NCBI RefSeq assembly: GCF_025725725.1
Contig: NZ_CP107020.1
Coordinates: 558,001 to 622,000 of the forward strand
Direction of reading: 5' to 3'
DNA length: 64,000 bases
Source of the DNA: Brachybacterium huguangmaarense
Lineage (GTDB): Bacteria; Actinomycetota; Actinomycetes; Actinomycetales; Dermabacteraceae
Below the pieces are notes generated by a model. The model saw only the letters and a list, made by a program, of their open reading frames with translations. It had not been told where the DNA came from and did not search any database. Shown here one piece after another: positions 1 through 8,051 of the stretch; the stretch's first letter is position 1, and every line of letters starts with the position of its first letter. A program made the position numbers and the translations under genes.

Positions 1-1116
1 GTGCCCACCGAGCACGAGCGCCTGCGATCCCTGGTCGAGCAGGCCACGCTCGCCGAGCAGGTCGGCCTGGACGTCTTCGCCCTCGGCGAGCACCACAACC
101 CGCCGTTCGTGACCTCCTCGCCCACGACCACCCTCGCCTACATCGGCGCCCAGACCTCGCGCCTGCTCCTGTCGACCGCGACCACGCTGATCACGACCAA
201 CGACCCGGTCAAGATCGCCGAGGACTACGCGATGCTCCAGCACCTCACGGAGGGGCGCGTCGACCTCGTGATGGGCCGCGGGAACACCGGCCCCGTCTAC
301 CCGTGGTTCGGCCAGGACATCCGCAAGGGCCTCGAGCTCGCGGTCGAGAACTACGACCTCCTGCACCGTCTGTGGACCGAGGACGTCGTGGACTGGGAGG
401 GCCGCTTCCGCACGCCTCTCCAGCAGTTCACCTCGACGCCGCGGCCGCTCGACGGCGTCCCGCCCTTCGTCTGGCACGGCTCGATCCGCTCGCCCCAGAT
501 CGCCGAGCAGGCCGCCTACTACGGCGACGGCTTCTTCCACAACAACATCTTCTGGCCGATCGCCCACACCCGTCAGATGGTCGAGCTCTTCCGCCGGCGC
601 TTCGAGCACTACGGCCACGGCACCGCCGCGCAGGCGTTCGTCGGCCTCGGCGGCCAGGCGTTCATGCGCGCACGGTCGCAGGACGCGGTCGCCGAGTTCC
701 GCCCGTACTTCGACCATGCCCCGGTCTACGGCGGCGGGCCCTCGCTCGAGGACTTCACCGCCCAGACCCCGCTCGTCGTCGGCTCCCCCGAGCAGGTGGT
801 CGAGCGCTACCTCACGATGGCCGACCACGTCGGCGACTACCAGCGCCAGCTGTTCCTCATGGACCACGCGGGGCTGCCGCACCGGACCGTCATGGAGCAG
901 ATCGAGCTGCTGGGCACCGAGGTCGTGCCCGTGCTGCGGCGCGAGCTCGACGCCCGGCGGCCCGCCGACGTCCCGGACGCGCCCACCCACGCGGGCCTCG
1001 TCGCGGCGGCCGAGGCCGAGCGCGGCGCCTTCGATGCGGCGTACCGTTTCGAGACGGGAGAGAACTGGACCGGGCTCCGGGCCGAGAGCGGTGACTCGCC
1101 ACGGCGACCCGCCTGA
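1..1116 (+). CDS. LLM-class flavin-dependent oxidoreductase (CE1758-like), 5' truncated by window edge
   Basis: Luciferase-like monooxygenase family protein, expected to use reduced FMN supplied by a partner reductase to oxidise an unknown organic substrate in the cytosol. The visible 371 residues are open from base 1. The family normally begins about 20 residues earlier (MxFGIF-type strand), so the GTG at base 1 is probably an internal codon. Typical family stretches are visible: GEHHNPPFV near residue 29, the TATTLITTNDPVKIAED run near 60-75, MGRGNTGPVYPWFG near 91-104 and PPFVWHGSIRSP near 154-165. The gene 90 bp downstream is a CE1759-type FMN reductase, the usual partner of this subfamily. 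The physiological substrate cannot be read from the sequence. Confidence 0.93.
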   Translation: MPTEHERLRSLVEQATLAEQVGLDVFALGEHHNPPFVTSSPTTTLAYIGAQTSRLLLSTATTLITTNDPVKIAEDYAMLQHLTEGRVDLVMGRGNTGPVYPWFGQDIRKGLELAVENYDLLHRLWTEDVVDWEGRFRTPLQQFTSTPRPLDGVPPFVWHGSIRSPQIAEQAAYYGDGFFHNNIFWPIAHTRQMVELFRRRFEHYGHGTAAQAFVGLGGQAFMRARSQDAVAEFRPYFDHAPVYGGGPSLEDFTAQTPLVVGSPEQVVERYLTMADHVGDYQRQLFLMDHAGLPHRTVMEQIELLGTEVVPVLRRELDARRPADVPDAPTHAGLVAAAEAERGAFDAAYRFETGENWTGLRAESGDSPRRPA

Positions 1117-1206
1117 GCCTCATGCGTCCGGTCCGCCGGCCGGCCGCGCCCTCGGCGGTCGCCGGCGCGGCGGCGCCGTCCCGTCCATCGTCAGGGAAGT
1201 GAGGCC

Positions 1207-1959
1207 ATGACCGACACACCGATGCGGATCGTCGTGCTGAGCGCGGGGCTGTCGTCCCCGAGCTCCACCCGGATGCTCGCCGACCATCTCGCCGCGAGCG
1301 CCCGCGCGGAGCTCGAGGCGCGGGGCGCCGAGGTCGAGGTGACGGCCTACGAGCTGCGCTCCTACGCGCACGAGATCACCGACGCGATGCTCTCCCACTT
1401 CCCCGGCGAGCGCCTCGCCGCGCTGATCGCCGCGGTCCGGGACGCGGACGCCGTGATCGCGGTGACGCCGATCTTCAACACCGGCCCCTCGGGGCTGTTC
1501 AAGTCCTTCATCGACGTGGTGCCGCTCGGCGTGTGGCCCGGCAAGCCCGTGCTGCTCGGCGCGACGGCCGGCTCGGCTCGTCACTCCCTCGCCCTCGAGT
1601 ACACGATCCGCCCGATGTTCGTGTACCTCAAGGCGGCTCTCGTGCCGACGGCCGTGGTCGCGGCGAGCTCGGACTTCGGCGTCGCCGCCGTCGGCGAGGG
1701 CGACGCGGCCTCGCTCGCCTCCCGCACGCGCCGCGCGGCCCAGGAGCTCGCGGCGCTCGGCTGCGGCGCGCGCCGCATCGGCCACGACGACGTCGAGCCG
1801 CCCTCGGAGGCGGACGGCCCGGCCGACGAGCGCCCCACAGGCGCGGACGACGCCGCCCCGGCGGGCTCAGCGGACCCCGCGCCGACCGGCGGCGCCGCGG
1901 GCCTGGACCCGGAGTTCTCCGACTTCGTGCCCCTGGGCTCGCTCCTGCGCCGCGACTGA
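1207..1959 (+). CDS. NADPH-dependent FMN reductase, CE1759-like LLM partner
   Basis: Flavodoxin-fold NAD(P)H:FMN reductase that should supply FMNH2 to the adjacent luciferase-like monooxygenase. The N-terminus (VVLSAGLSSPSSTRMLADHL) has the phosphate-binding loop of the family, and the TPIFNTGPSGLFKSFID stretch near residues 87-103 is the second flavin loop. The ATG at 1207 follows a GGAAG/GAGG-type site. After about residue 185 there is an unusual Ala/Pro/Asp-rich tail of some 60 residues (PPSEADGPADE, then AAPAGSADPAP). It looks disordered and then ends in an FSDFVPLGSLL motif. The pairing and co-orientation with the upstream oxidoreductase argue for one transcript. The family call is firm; the pathway is unknown. 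Confidence 0.92.
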   Translation: MTDTPMRIVVLSAGLSSPSSTRMLADHLAASARAELEARGAEVEVTAYELRSYAHEITDAMLSHFPGERLAALIAAVRDADAVIAVTPIFNTGPSGLFKSFIDVVPLGVWPGKPVLLGATAGSARHSLALEYTIRPMFVYLKAALVPTAVVAASSDFGVAAVGEGDAASLASRTRRAAQELAALGCGARRIGHDDVEPPSEADGPADERPTGADDAAPAGSADPAPTGGAAGLDPEFSDFVPLGSLLRRD

Positions 1960-2024
1960 CCGCCCCGGCGCTGCGCGACCAGCCGCGACGGTCCGCGCTG
2001 CCGCGGCGAGCGGGACCCGTCGCG

Positions 2025-2030
2025 TAGCGT
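2025..2030 (+). promoter_or_regulatory. Candidate -10 box for the SMP-30 gene
   Basis: TAGCGT fits an actinobacterial TANNNT -10 element and lies about 50 bp before the GTG start at 2081. No convincing -35 element is visible. Confidence 0.3.
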
Positions 2031-2080
2031 GGTGCTCCCGGGGCCACCGCCGGCCCCATCTGCGACCCGAGGGAGCGACC

Positions 2081-2932
2081 GTGGATGCCGAGCGCCTGAC
2101 CGATTCGATCTGCTACCACGCCGAGGGGCCGTCATGGTCCGACTCCTGGGGCGGCCTGCGCTGGGTGGACATGCTGGCGGGCGACCTGCTGCACCTGCAC
2201 GAGGACGGCGACGTCGACCGGATCGAGACGCCCAGCCCCGTGGTCGCGTGCGTCCGGCCGCGGCGCCAGGGCGGAGCGGTCCTCGCCGTCGAGAAGGGCT
2301 TCGCGCTCGAGGGCGCCGACGGGGGCGTCGAGCTGCTCGAGGACCTGTGGGACGGCCCGGTGCGCATGAACGAGGGCTCCGTCGCCCCCGACGGCTCGTT
2401 CCTGTGCGGCTCGATGGCCTATGACCAGCACGAGGGCGGCGCCGAAATGTGGCGGCTGTTCCCGGACCTGAGCACGCGCCGCATCGCGACCGGGCTGACC
2501 ATCTCCAACGGCCTGGCCTTCTCCCCCGACGGCACCCTCGCCTACTACGTGGACACCCCCACCGGTCGGGTCGACGTCCTGGACTGGGACGACGAGCGCG
2601 CCCTGGTGAACCGTCGCCCCTTCAGCGACCTGTCGGCCGAGGAGGGCGGCCCCGACGGCCTGTGCCTGGATGCCGACGGGCACGTGTGGGTCGCGATGAA
2701 CGGCGGGAGCGCCGTGCTCGGCCTCGACGCCCTCGGCTCGGTGGTCCAGCGCATCGAGGTCGGCGCCCGTCAGGTGACGGCCTGCACGTTCGGCGGGGAC
2801 GATCTCGCGACCCTCTTCATCACCACGAGCCGCGAGAACCTCGCCGACGACGACGATCCGGCGGCCGGCTCGCTCTTCGCGGCGACGCCCGGCGTGAAGG
2901 GGCTCGGGCCCGGGACCGCGTTCGCAGGCTGA
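2081..2932 (+). CDS. SMP-30/gluconolactonase/LRE family sugar lactonase
   Basis: Six-bladed beta-propeller of the SMP-30/gluconolactonase family (283 aa, normal length). It is predicted to hydrolyse aldonolactones with a divalent metal. The expected metal ligands can be placed: Glu15 in AEGPSW, Asn143 in SNGLAFSPDG and Asp192 in GGPDGLCLDADG. Asn97 in RMNEGS matches the substrate-contact asparagine. The GTG at 2081 is chosen because GAGGGAG lies 7-12 nt before it. No other sugar-acid gene is adjacent, so the lactone cannot be named. Confidence 0.9.
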   Translation: MDAERLTDSICYHAEGPSWSDSWGGLRWVDMLAGDLLHLHEDGDVDRIETPSPVVACVRPRRQGGAVLAVEKGFALEGADGGVELLEDLWDGPVRMNEGSVAPDGSFLCGSMAYDQHEGGAEMWRLFPDLSTRRIATGLTISNGLAFSPDGTLAYYVDTPTGRVDVLDWDDERALVNRRPFSDLSAEEGGPDGLCLDADGHVWVAMNGGSAVLGLDALGSVVQRIEVGARQVTACTFGGDDLATLFITTSRENLADDDDPAAGSLFAATPGVKGLGPGTAFAG

Positions 2933-2978
2933 CCCGACCGGGCGTCGGGCGGCTCTCACCACCCCGAGCCCCGACAGG

Positions 2979-2997
2979 CAAGGTGTTCCTCACCTCA
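2979..2997. promoter_or_regulatory. Candidate DtxR/IdeR iron box
   Basis: The 19-mer CAAGGTGTTCCTCACCTCA matches 13 of 19 positions of the DtxR/IdeR consensus TWAGGTWAGSCTWACCTWA. It keeps both AGGT and ACCT half-sites at the right spacing. It ends 22 bp before the start of a siderophore-interacting protein gene, where iron repression would make sense. This is inference from the motif and its position only. Confidence 0.4.
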
Positions 2998-3019
2998 CCT
3001 CGAACCTCGGAGGGCGCCC

Positions 3020-3760
3020 GTGCCGACGACCAACTCCCGCACCAGCTCCCCGCGCCGCGGCGTCAACGGAGTGATCCTCAAGGCCTTCCGAGCCCGTGAC
3101 ACGCGCGTGAGCGTGATCGGGCGCGAGGAGGTCTCCGAGCACTTCGTGCGCCTGCGCTGCCGCGGCGACGAGGTGCTCGCCGCGGAGGATCTCTACCCCA
3201 CCTACTGGCTGCGCCTGTGGTTCACCGAGCCCGGCGGCAAGGGCCATCAGCGCGGATACACCGTCGTGGACCCCGATCCTGCGACGGGCGAGTTCTCGCT
3301 CGAGTTCTACCTCCATCCGGGCATCGCCTCGGCGTGGGCGCAGCGCGCGACGCCCGGCGACGAGATGGAGGCGACGATCCTCAACGGGCGTCCGCTCGTG
3401 GACCCGCTGCCCGACCACCTGGTCGCCGTCGGCGACGGGGCGTCGCTGCCCGCCATCCTCGACACCCTCCGCCGCACGCCCGACCTCCCCGCCACCGTGC
3501 TGCTCGAGCGCGGATATCCCGATGACGAGAGCGTCCTCCCGGCGCCCCGGCCGCGGGCGGGGCAGGTGGACGTGCGCTGGTTCGACCGCGACGGCTCGAT
3601 CGTCGACGCCGCCCTCGATGCCGCGGCCTCCGCGCCCGCCGGCAGCGTGTACTTCGTCTCCCTCGAGGGCGAGCCCACCCGGCGTCTCTCCTCGGCGCTG
3701 CGCAAACGCCTGGGGGTGCCCAAGGAGCGCGTGCACGCGCTCGCCTACTGGAAGCGCTGA
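3020..3760 (+). CDS. Siderophore-interacting protein (FAD-dependent ferric-siderophore reductase)
   Basis: Cytosolic SIP/ViuB-family flavoprotein expected to release iron from imported siderophores by reduction. The N-terminal FAD-binding barrel carries RGYTV near residue 76, the family's flavin motif. VGDGASLPAIL near residues 135-145 is the nucleotide-domain loop. The C-terminus ends in the characteristic AYW motif (HALAYWKR). The 246-aa length is typical. The GTG at 3020 follows GGAGGG at 3009-3014. A possible iron box lies just upstream. No siderophore transporter or biosynthesis gene is adjacent, so it probably serves a system encoded elsewhere. Confidence 0.92.
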   Translation: MPTTNSRTSSPRRGVNGVILKAFRARDTRVSVIGREEVSEHFVRLRCRGDEVLAAEDLYPTYWLRLWFTEPGGKGHQRGYTVVDPDPATGEFSLEFYLHPGIASAWAQRATPGDEMEATILNGRPLVDPLPDHLVAVGDGASLPAILDTLRRTPDLPATVLLERGYPDDESVLPAPRPRAGQVDVRWFDRDGSIVDAALDAAASAPAGSVYFVSLEGEPTRRLSSALRKRLGVPKERVHALAYWKR

Positions 3761-3882
3761 CCGCCGCCGGCACCCCGGGGGGGCATCGCGTCCGGGGCAG
3801 CCGGCCCGCCTCCATCGGCCGCGTCGCCCCGGCCGGCGCCACGCCCTGGGCGAGCTGGCGGCCTCCCCTCGGTCGCACGTCG

Positions 3883-3888
3883 TAGCCT
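3883..3888 (+). promoter_or_regulatory. Leaderless-type -10 box before the sirtuin gene
   Basis: TAGCCT is followed by 6 nt and then the GTG start at 3895, and no Shine-Dalgarno sequence is present. This is the arrangement of a leaderless actinobacterial mRNA. Confidence 0.5.
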
Positions 3889-3894
3889 GGCCGC

Positions 3895-4902
3895 GTGAGC
3901 CCCGGATCGTCGCCCCCGTCCGCCCCGCCCCGACCGGGCGATGCCGCCGACGTCGGGCGCTGGTTCTCGACGGCCACCGCCCCGGTTGTCGGCCGCGGGC
4001 TGCCCCGTCTGCCCGCGTGGGGCCCCGATCCCCGCGGTGGCTACGGCCTCGTGAGCGACGAGGGGACCGTGGAGCGGGCGCTCGCCGTCATCCGCGGCCG
4101 GGACACCGCCGTGCTGACGGGCGCGGGCATGTCCACCGGCTCCGGGCTGCCGGACTACCGGGGCGCCGACGCCGTGCCCCGCTCCCCCATGACCTTCCAG
4201 GAGTTCAGCCGCTCCGACCTCGCCCGGCGCCGCTACTGGGCGCGCTCGACGGTGGGCTGGACCCAGTTCAACCGGGCCCGCCCCAACCTCGCGCACCGAC
4301 GTCTGGCCACCCTCGCCCGCGTCACGCCGCTCGAGGCGGTCATCACCCAGAACGTCGACGGCCTCCATCAGGCCGCCGGCTCCCGCCCCGTCGTCGACCT
4401 GCACGGCCGCCTCGCGGTCGTGCGATGCCTCTCGTGCGATGCGACCAGCTCCCGCGAGAGACATCACGAGCGTCTGCTGGCGATGAACCCCGAGGTCGCC
4501 GCGCATCTCGACGAGCTCGCCGCCGACGCCGCCCAGGCGCCCGACGGCGATGCCGAGGTCGACCGCACCTCGAGCTTCCGCTACCCCCCGTGTCCGCTGT
4601 GCGGCGGCGTGCTCAAGCCAGACGTCGTCTTCTTCGGCGAGAGCGCCCGCCCCGAACACGTCGCCGAGGCCATGGCCGCCGTCGACCGCGCGGAGGCGCT
4701 GCTCGTGCTCGGATCGAGCCTCACCGTGCGGTCGGGGCTGCGGTTCGTGCGCCGCGCGATCGGCCGCGGCGCGGCGGTCGTCATCGTCAACGACGGGCCC
4801 ACCCGCGGCGACGCCCTCGCGGCCGTGCGCGTGCACGGCCGGATCGAGGACGTGCTGGGGCGCTGGCTCGAGCTGCTCGGCGAGGGTCAGAGATCCTCGT
4901 AG
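3895..4902 (+). CDS. Sir2-family NAD-dependent protein deacylase
   Basis: Class III deacylase that removes acyl groups from lysine using NAD+. The Rossmann NAD motif GAGMSTGSGLPDYRG spans about residues 76-90. TQNVDGLHQ (151-159) and catalytic His170 (DLHG) follow. The four zinc cysteines are C178/C181 and C233/C236, so the structural zinc site is complete. The N-terminus carries a Pro/Ser-rich stretch of about 55 residues before the core, and the first 15 residues may not be part of the protein if a later start is used. The GTG start is supported by a leaderless promoter pattern. Its last 16 bp overlap the end of the convergent DUF1206 gene. Confidence 0.94.
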   Translation: MSPGSSPPSAPPRPGDAADVGRWFSTATAPVVGRGLPRLPAWGPDPRGGYGLVSDEGTVERALAVIRGRDTAVLTGAGMSTGSGLPDYRGADAVPRSPMTFQEFSRSDLARRRYWARSTVGWTQFNRARPNLAHRRLATLARVTPLEAVITQNVDGLHQAAGSRPVVDLHGRLAVVRCLSCDATSSRERHHERLLAMNPEVAAHLDELAADAAQAPDGDAEVDRTSSFRYPPCPLCGGVLKPDVVFFGESARPEHVAEAMAAVDRAEALLVLGSSLTVRSGLRFVRRAIGRGAAVVIVNDGPTRGDALAAVRVHGRIEDVLGRWLELLGEGQRSS

Positions 4903-5750
4903 CGCGCCCGGAAGAAGCTGTAGACGCCGTAGAGGACGAGGCCGATGCCCACGAGAGCGAGCAGGATCGTGCCCGCCGGCAGACCGGCCATCGTGTGCAG
5001 GGCGCCGTCGAGCCCGGTGGCCTTGTCGGGGTCGGCCCCGATCCCGGCCCACGCGAACAGGGCGCCCACCGCGATCAGCGCCACGCCCTTGGCGATGAAA
5101 CCTGCCATGGCGCATGCGACCACGAGGGCCGACGCCGAGCCGGACGGCTCGCGCCGCAGGTCCCGTTCGAACCGTCGGGTGGCGCCCTTGACCACATGGA
5201 ACACGCCGACGCCGACGACGACGGCGCCGACGGCGACCACGAGCACCTGTCCCGCGGGGTTGCCCAGCAGCGGAGCGGCCGCCCCCTCGGTCTGCTGGCT
5301 CGACGAGGAGCCGGCGCCGACGGCAAAGCGCCCCGCGGCGACGGCCATGACGGCGTACACGACCGCCTTGCCGCCGTACGAGACGGCGCGGCTCAGCTTC
5401 GTGGCGACGGTCGGCTCGCGCCGTGCCTCGAACCACGCCTCGAGGGCATTCCAGATGGCGAGGGCGCCCATCGCGAGCGCGCCGATACCGAGCAGGATCT
5501 CTCCGCCGGGGGCCTGGGCGACCGAGGCGAGCGCACCGGACTGGTCGGCGTCGCCGCCGCCGGAGCCGAGGGCGAGCCGTAGGGCGATCCAGCCGATGAG
5601 GATGTGCACGAGCCCGCTCGCGACGAAACCGGTGCGCGCCGCGGTGCGCAGGGCCGTCGAGCTCTCGGCGCGCTCGGCCGCGTCCTCCGCACGATCGGCG
5701 GCCTCGCTCACGCCGGATGCGGCGTCCGTGGTGCCCGCGTCCTCGTCCAT
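4887..5750 (-). CDS. DUF1206 domain-containing membrane protein
   Basis: Integral membrane protein of unknown function (287 aa) with three DUF1206-type repeats, each a pair of transmembrane helices. The first starts at ARTGFVASGLVHILIGWIAL, the second at SYGGKAVVYAVMAVAAG and the third at AMAGFIAKGVALIAVGALFA. An acidic Ala/Glu-rich segment of about 35 residues precedes the first helix. The ATG at 5750 was chosen because AGGA lies 8 nt upstream; a second ATG at 5759 is in frame. The gene ends inside the sirtuin coding sequence (16-bp convergent overlap). No function is established for the family. Confidence 0.88.
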   Translation of the reverse strand: MDEDAGTTDAASGVSEAADRAEDAAERAESSTALRTAARTGFVASGLVHILIGWIALRLALGSGGGDADQSGALASVAQAPGGEILLGIGALAMGALAIWNALEAWFEARREPTVATKLSRAVSYGGKAVVYAVMAVAAGRFAVGAGSSSSQQTEGAAAPLLGNPAGQVLVVAVGAVVVGVGVFHVVKGATRRFERDLRREPSGSASALVVACAMAGFIAKGVALIAVGALFAWAGIGADPDKATGLDGALHTMAGLPAGTILLALVGIGLVLYGVYSFFRARYEDL

Positions 5751-5870
5751 GAGGACCATCCTGACCCATCGCAGCTCATGCGGGGCACCGGATCGCCCCG
5801 CACCGCCCGTGGACAGGTTCGTCGTCGCGGGCCGGCGACCGTCAGGATGAGCGCACGAGGAGGCCCACCC

Positions 5871-6404
5871 ATGCGAATCACCGAGGCCGATGCCGCCGCC
5901 ATCCCGGCCATCACCGCCATCTACAACGACGCCGTCGAGCACACGACCGCGATCTGGAACGACCAGACGGTCGACGAGGCCAATCGCGCCGCCTGGGTCG
6001 CCGAGCACGAGCAGGCCGGCTTCCCCGTGCTCGTCGCGGTCGATGACGACGAGGTGGTCGGTTACGCCACGTTCGGGCCGTGGCGTCCGCACGACGGCTA
6101 CCGCTACACCGTCGAGCACTCCGTCTACGTGCGCAGCGATCAGCGCGGGCGCGGCCTCGGCCGGACGCTCATGGTCGAGCTGATCGACCGTGCGCGTGCC
6201 CTGGGCCTGCACGCGATGGTCGCCGGCATCGCGTCGGACAACCTCGGCTCGATCCGCCTGCACGAGAAGCTCGGCTTCCAGACGGTCGGCATGCTCCCGC
6301 AGGTGGGGACCAAGTTCGGCACCTGGCTCGACCTCACCTTCCTCCAGCTCACGCTCGACGACCGGGAGCGCCCCGAGGACGCGGAGCGCGGCGAGAAAAG
6401 GTAG
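5871..6404 (+). CDS. GNAT N-acetyltransferase, phosphinothricin acetyltransferase-like
   Basis: Acetyl-CoA-dependent N-acetyltransferase of the PAT/Bar-like branch (177 aa). The family's N-terminal pattern (ITEADAAAIPAITAIYNDAV) and the acetyl-CoA pyrophosphate loop QRGRGLG (residues 91-97) are clear. LHEKLGF near residue 130 is the usual fourth motif. The ATG at 5871 has GAGGAGG ten bases upstream. Members act on phosphinothricin, methionine sulfoximine or other amino compounds, and the substrate here cannot be assigned. The gene stands alone, divergent from the DUF1206 gene and convergent with the MFS gene, and is followed by a long palindrome. Confidence 0.9.
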   Translation: MRITEADAAAIPAITAIYNDAVEHTTAIWNDQTVDEANRAAWVAEHEQAGFPVLVAVDDDEVVGYATFGPWRPHDGYRYTVEHSVYVRSDQRGRGLGRTLMVELIDRARALGLHAMVAGIASDNLGSIRLHEKLGFQTVGMLPQVGTKFGTWLDLTFLQLTLDDRERPEDAERGEKR

Positions 6405-6460
6405 TCATATGGTCGGCCGAGGCTCTCACGGAGGTCGGCTCACCATATGACTACCTTCTC
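6393..6460. terminator. Bidirectional terminator-like palindrome, GGTAGTCATATGGT family
   Basis: A 16-bp perfect inverted repeat, AAGGTAGTCATATGGT (6398-6413) with ACCATATGACTACCTT (6442-6457), is extended by GAGAA/TTCTC. It sits between the convergent GNAT and MFS genes, so it could terminate both. The same sequence recurs at 59415-59475. Confidence 0.6.
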
Positions 6461-6507
6461 CAGCAGGCACCACATCACCTGAGCGGCACCTCCGGCGCCG
6501 GCCCGGC

Positions 6508-8001
6508 TCAGTCCTGTGTCACGCCGTCGGCCGCCCCGCGGGCGCGCGCGTAGCCCCAGCCGACGAGCAGGGCCGAGACGACGGTCAGCACGAGGCCGGC
6601 GACGGTCACGGCCTCCCGGAACTCGCCGGTCTGGGCGGCGCTCCAGGGCGCGACGGCGATCGACCCGCTGAACAGCGCCGCCAGGATGGTGCCGGGCACC
6701 GCGATGCCCACGGCGGACGCGACCTCGGTCGAGGTGTCGGCGAGCGCGGCGCCCGTCGAGGTGCGGTCGGCCGGGAGCCCCCGCATCACGTTCGTGCCGG
6801 CGACCACACCGACCACCCGCATCCCCGCGGAGACGAGCACGAGGGCGAGCGCGACCCAGCCGTAGCCGAAGCGACCCAGCACGGCGTACACCGCGAGGCC
6901 GGCCACGACCACGAGGGCGCTGATCCAGGCGGACCGCTCGAGCCCCAGCCGCTTCATCATCGGCGTGATCACCGCACCGCCCGCGATCAGCACCACCACC
7001 TGCGGCAGCATGCCGAGGGCCGCGAGCGCCGGCGCCCATCCCCAGTCCAGCTGGAGCTGGAGCGTGACGAGGTAGCCGATCCCCGCCGTGGCCAGGCCCG
7101 AGGCGGCCTTGTAGGCGAGGCCGCTCGAGACCAGCGGGCGGGCCAGGAGGGCGAGGTCGAGCAGCGGGTGGTCGGCGCGGCGCTCGCGCACGACGAACAG
7201 CACGAGGGCGAGGACGGCCCCGGTGCTCGCCGCCCATGCCGCGGCGGAGGCGGCGCCGCGATCGACGAAGAGCGTCGGTGCGACGAGGGAGAGCACGATG
7301 GCCGCGGTGCCGAGCGCGGCACCGGCCAGGTCGGCGGGGGCGCGGTGCAGCTCGGCGGGGTCGTCGGCGGCGATCCCCGAGCGGACCCCGACGAGGGCGA
7401 GGATCGCGATCGGCACGTTGACGAGCAGCAGCACCTGCCACGGCGCGACCGCGAGGACCAGCCCGCCGGCCGTCGGCCCGATCGCGAGGCCCACGATCCC
7501 GACCGTCGAGATGAGCGTCATCGCACGCACTCGCAGCGCGTCGTCGGGGAACAGGCGGAAGGCGAGCGCGAGCGACCCTGGGGTGGTCATCCCGGCGGCG
7601 ACGCCCATCGCGACGCGCACCGCGATCAGCTCGCCCGCGGTCGAGACGAACGCCGTGGCCAGGCTCGCGAGCCCGAGCAGCACGAGGCCGACGAGCATGA
7701 CGCGCCGCCGCCCGACGCGGTCGGCGAGGGCGCCGAGCGCCAGCATCGGCCCGCCGAAGACGACGGCGTACGAGCCGGTGACCCACTGCAGCGCGGTGGT
7801 CGAGGCGTTCAGCTCGCGCCCGATCGTGGGGAGGGCGACGTTGAGGATCGAGCTGTCGAGCATCTCGAACAGGAAGACGGCCGAGAGGCCGGCGAGCGCG
7901 ACCCATGCCTCGCGGAGCGAGGCGGGTGCGCGACGGGAGGCGGAGGAGTCTGAGGAGCGGGCGCCGGGTTCGGGTGCCACGATGGTGTTGTCGGAGGACA
8001 T
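6508..8001 (-). CDS. MFS transporter, DHA2-like drug efflux family
   Basis: Inner-membrane proton-coupled exporter of the EmrB/QacA type (497 aa, about 14 helices). The first helix carries the diagnostic LDSSILNVALPTI motif. Loop 2-3 has GALADRVGRRRVML (MFS motif A), and GPTAGGLV near the fifth helix is motif C of antiporters. The ATG at 8001 follows AGAGGT. The gene is divergent from a tetR-type gene and its start region abuts a 20-bp palindrome that should be the TetR operator. Repression relieved by the pump's substrate is the expected logic. The substrate is unknown. Confidence 0.93.
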   Translation of the reverse strand: MSSDNTIVAPEPGARSSDSSASRRAPASLREAWVALAGLSAVFLFEMLDSSILNVALPTIGRELNASTTALQWVTGSYAVVFGGPMLALGALADRVGRRRVMLVGLVLLGLASLATAFVSTAGELIAVRVAMGVAAGMTTPGSLALAFRLFPDDALRVRAMTLISTVGIVGLAIGPTAGGLVLAVAPWQVLLLVNVPIAILALVGVRSGIAADDPAELHRAPADLAGAALGTAAIVLSLVAPTLFVDRGAASAAAWAASTGAVLALVLFVVRERRADHPLLDLALLARPLVSSGLAYKAASGLATAGIGYLVTLQLQLDWGWAPALAALGMLPQVVVLIAGGAVITPMMKRLGLERSAWISALVVVAGLAVYAVLGRFGYGWVALALVLVSAGMRVVGVVAGTNVMRGLPADRTSTGAALADTSTEVASAVGIAVPGTILAALFSGSIAVAPWSAAQTGEFREAVTVAGLVLTVVSALLVGWGYARARGAADGVTQD

Positions 8002-8013
8002 ACCTCTACGTTA

Positions 8014-8033
8014 AGTAACTAAACTTAGTGACT
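8014..8033. promoter_or_regulatory. TetR-type operator between the MFS and tetR genes
   Basis: AGTAACTAAACTTAGTGACT is palindromic at 16 of 20 positions (AGTnACTAAnnTTAGTnACT). It lies in the 50-bp gap between the divergent efflux and regulator genes, where the AT content is locally high. Binding here would control both promoters. Confidence 0.75.
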
Positions 8034-8051
8034 CAAGGGAGTGTGACGCGC

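Noticed and set aside
3522..5582. Very long open frames on one or both strands over 3.5-5.8 kb
   Set aside because: They run antisense or out of frame to the siderophore-interacting, sirtuin and DUF1206 genes. Their products are Arg/Pro/Ala-rich without motifs, which is typical of shadow frames in high-GC DNA.
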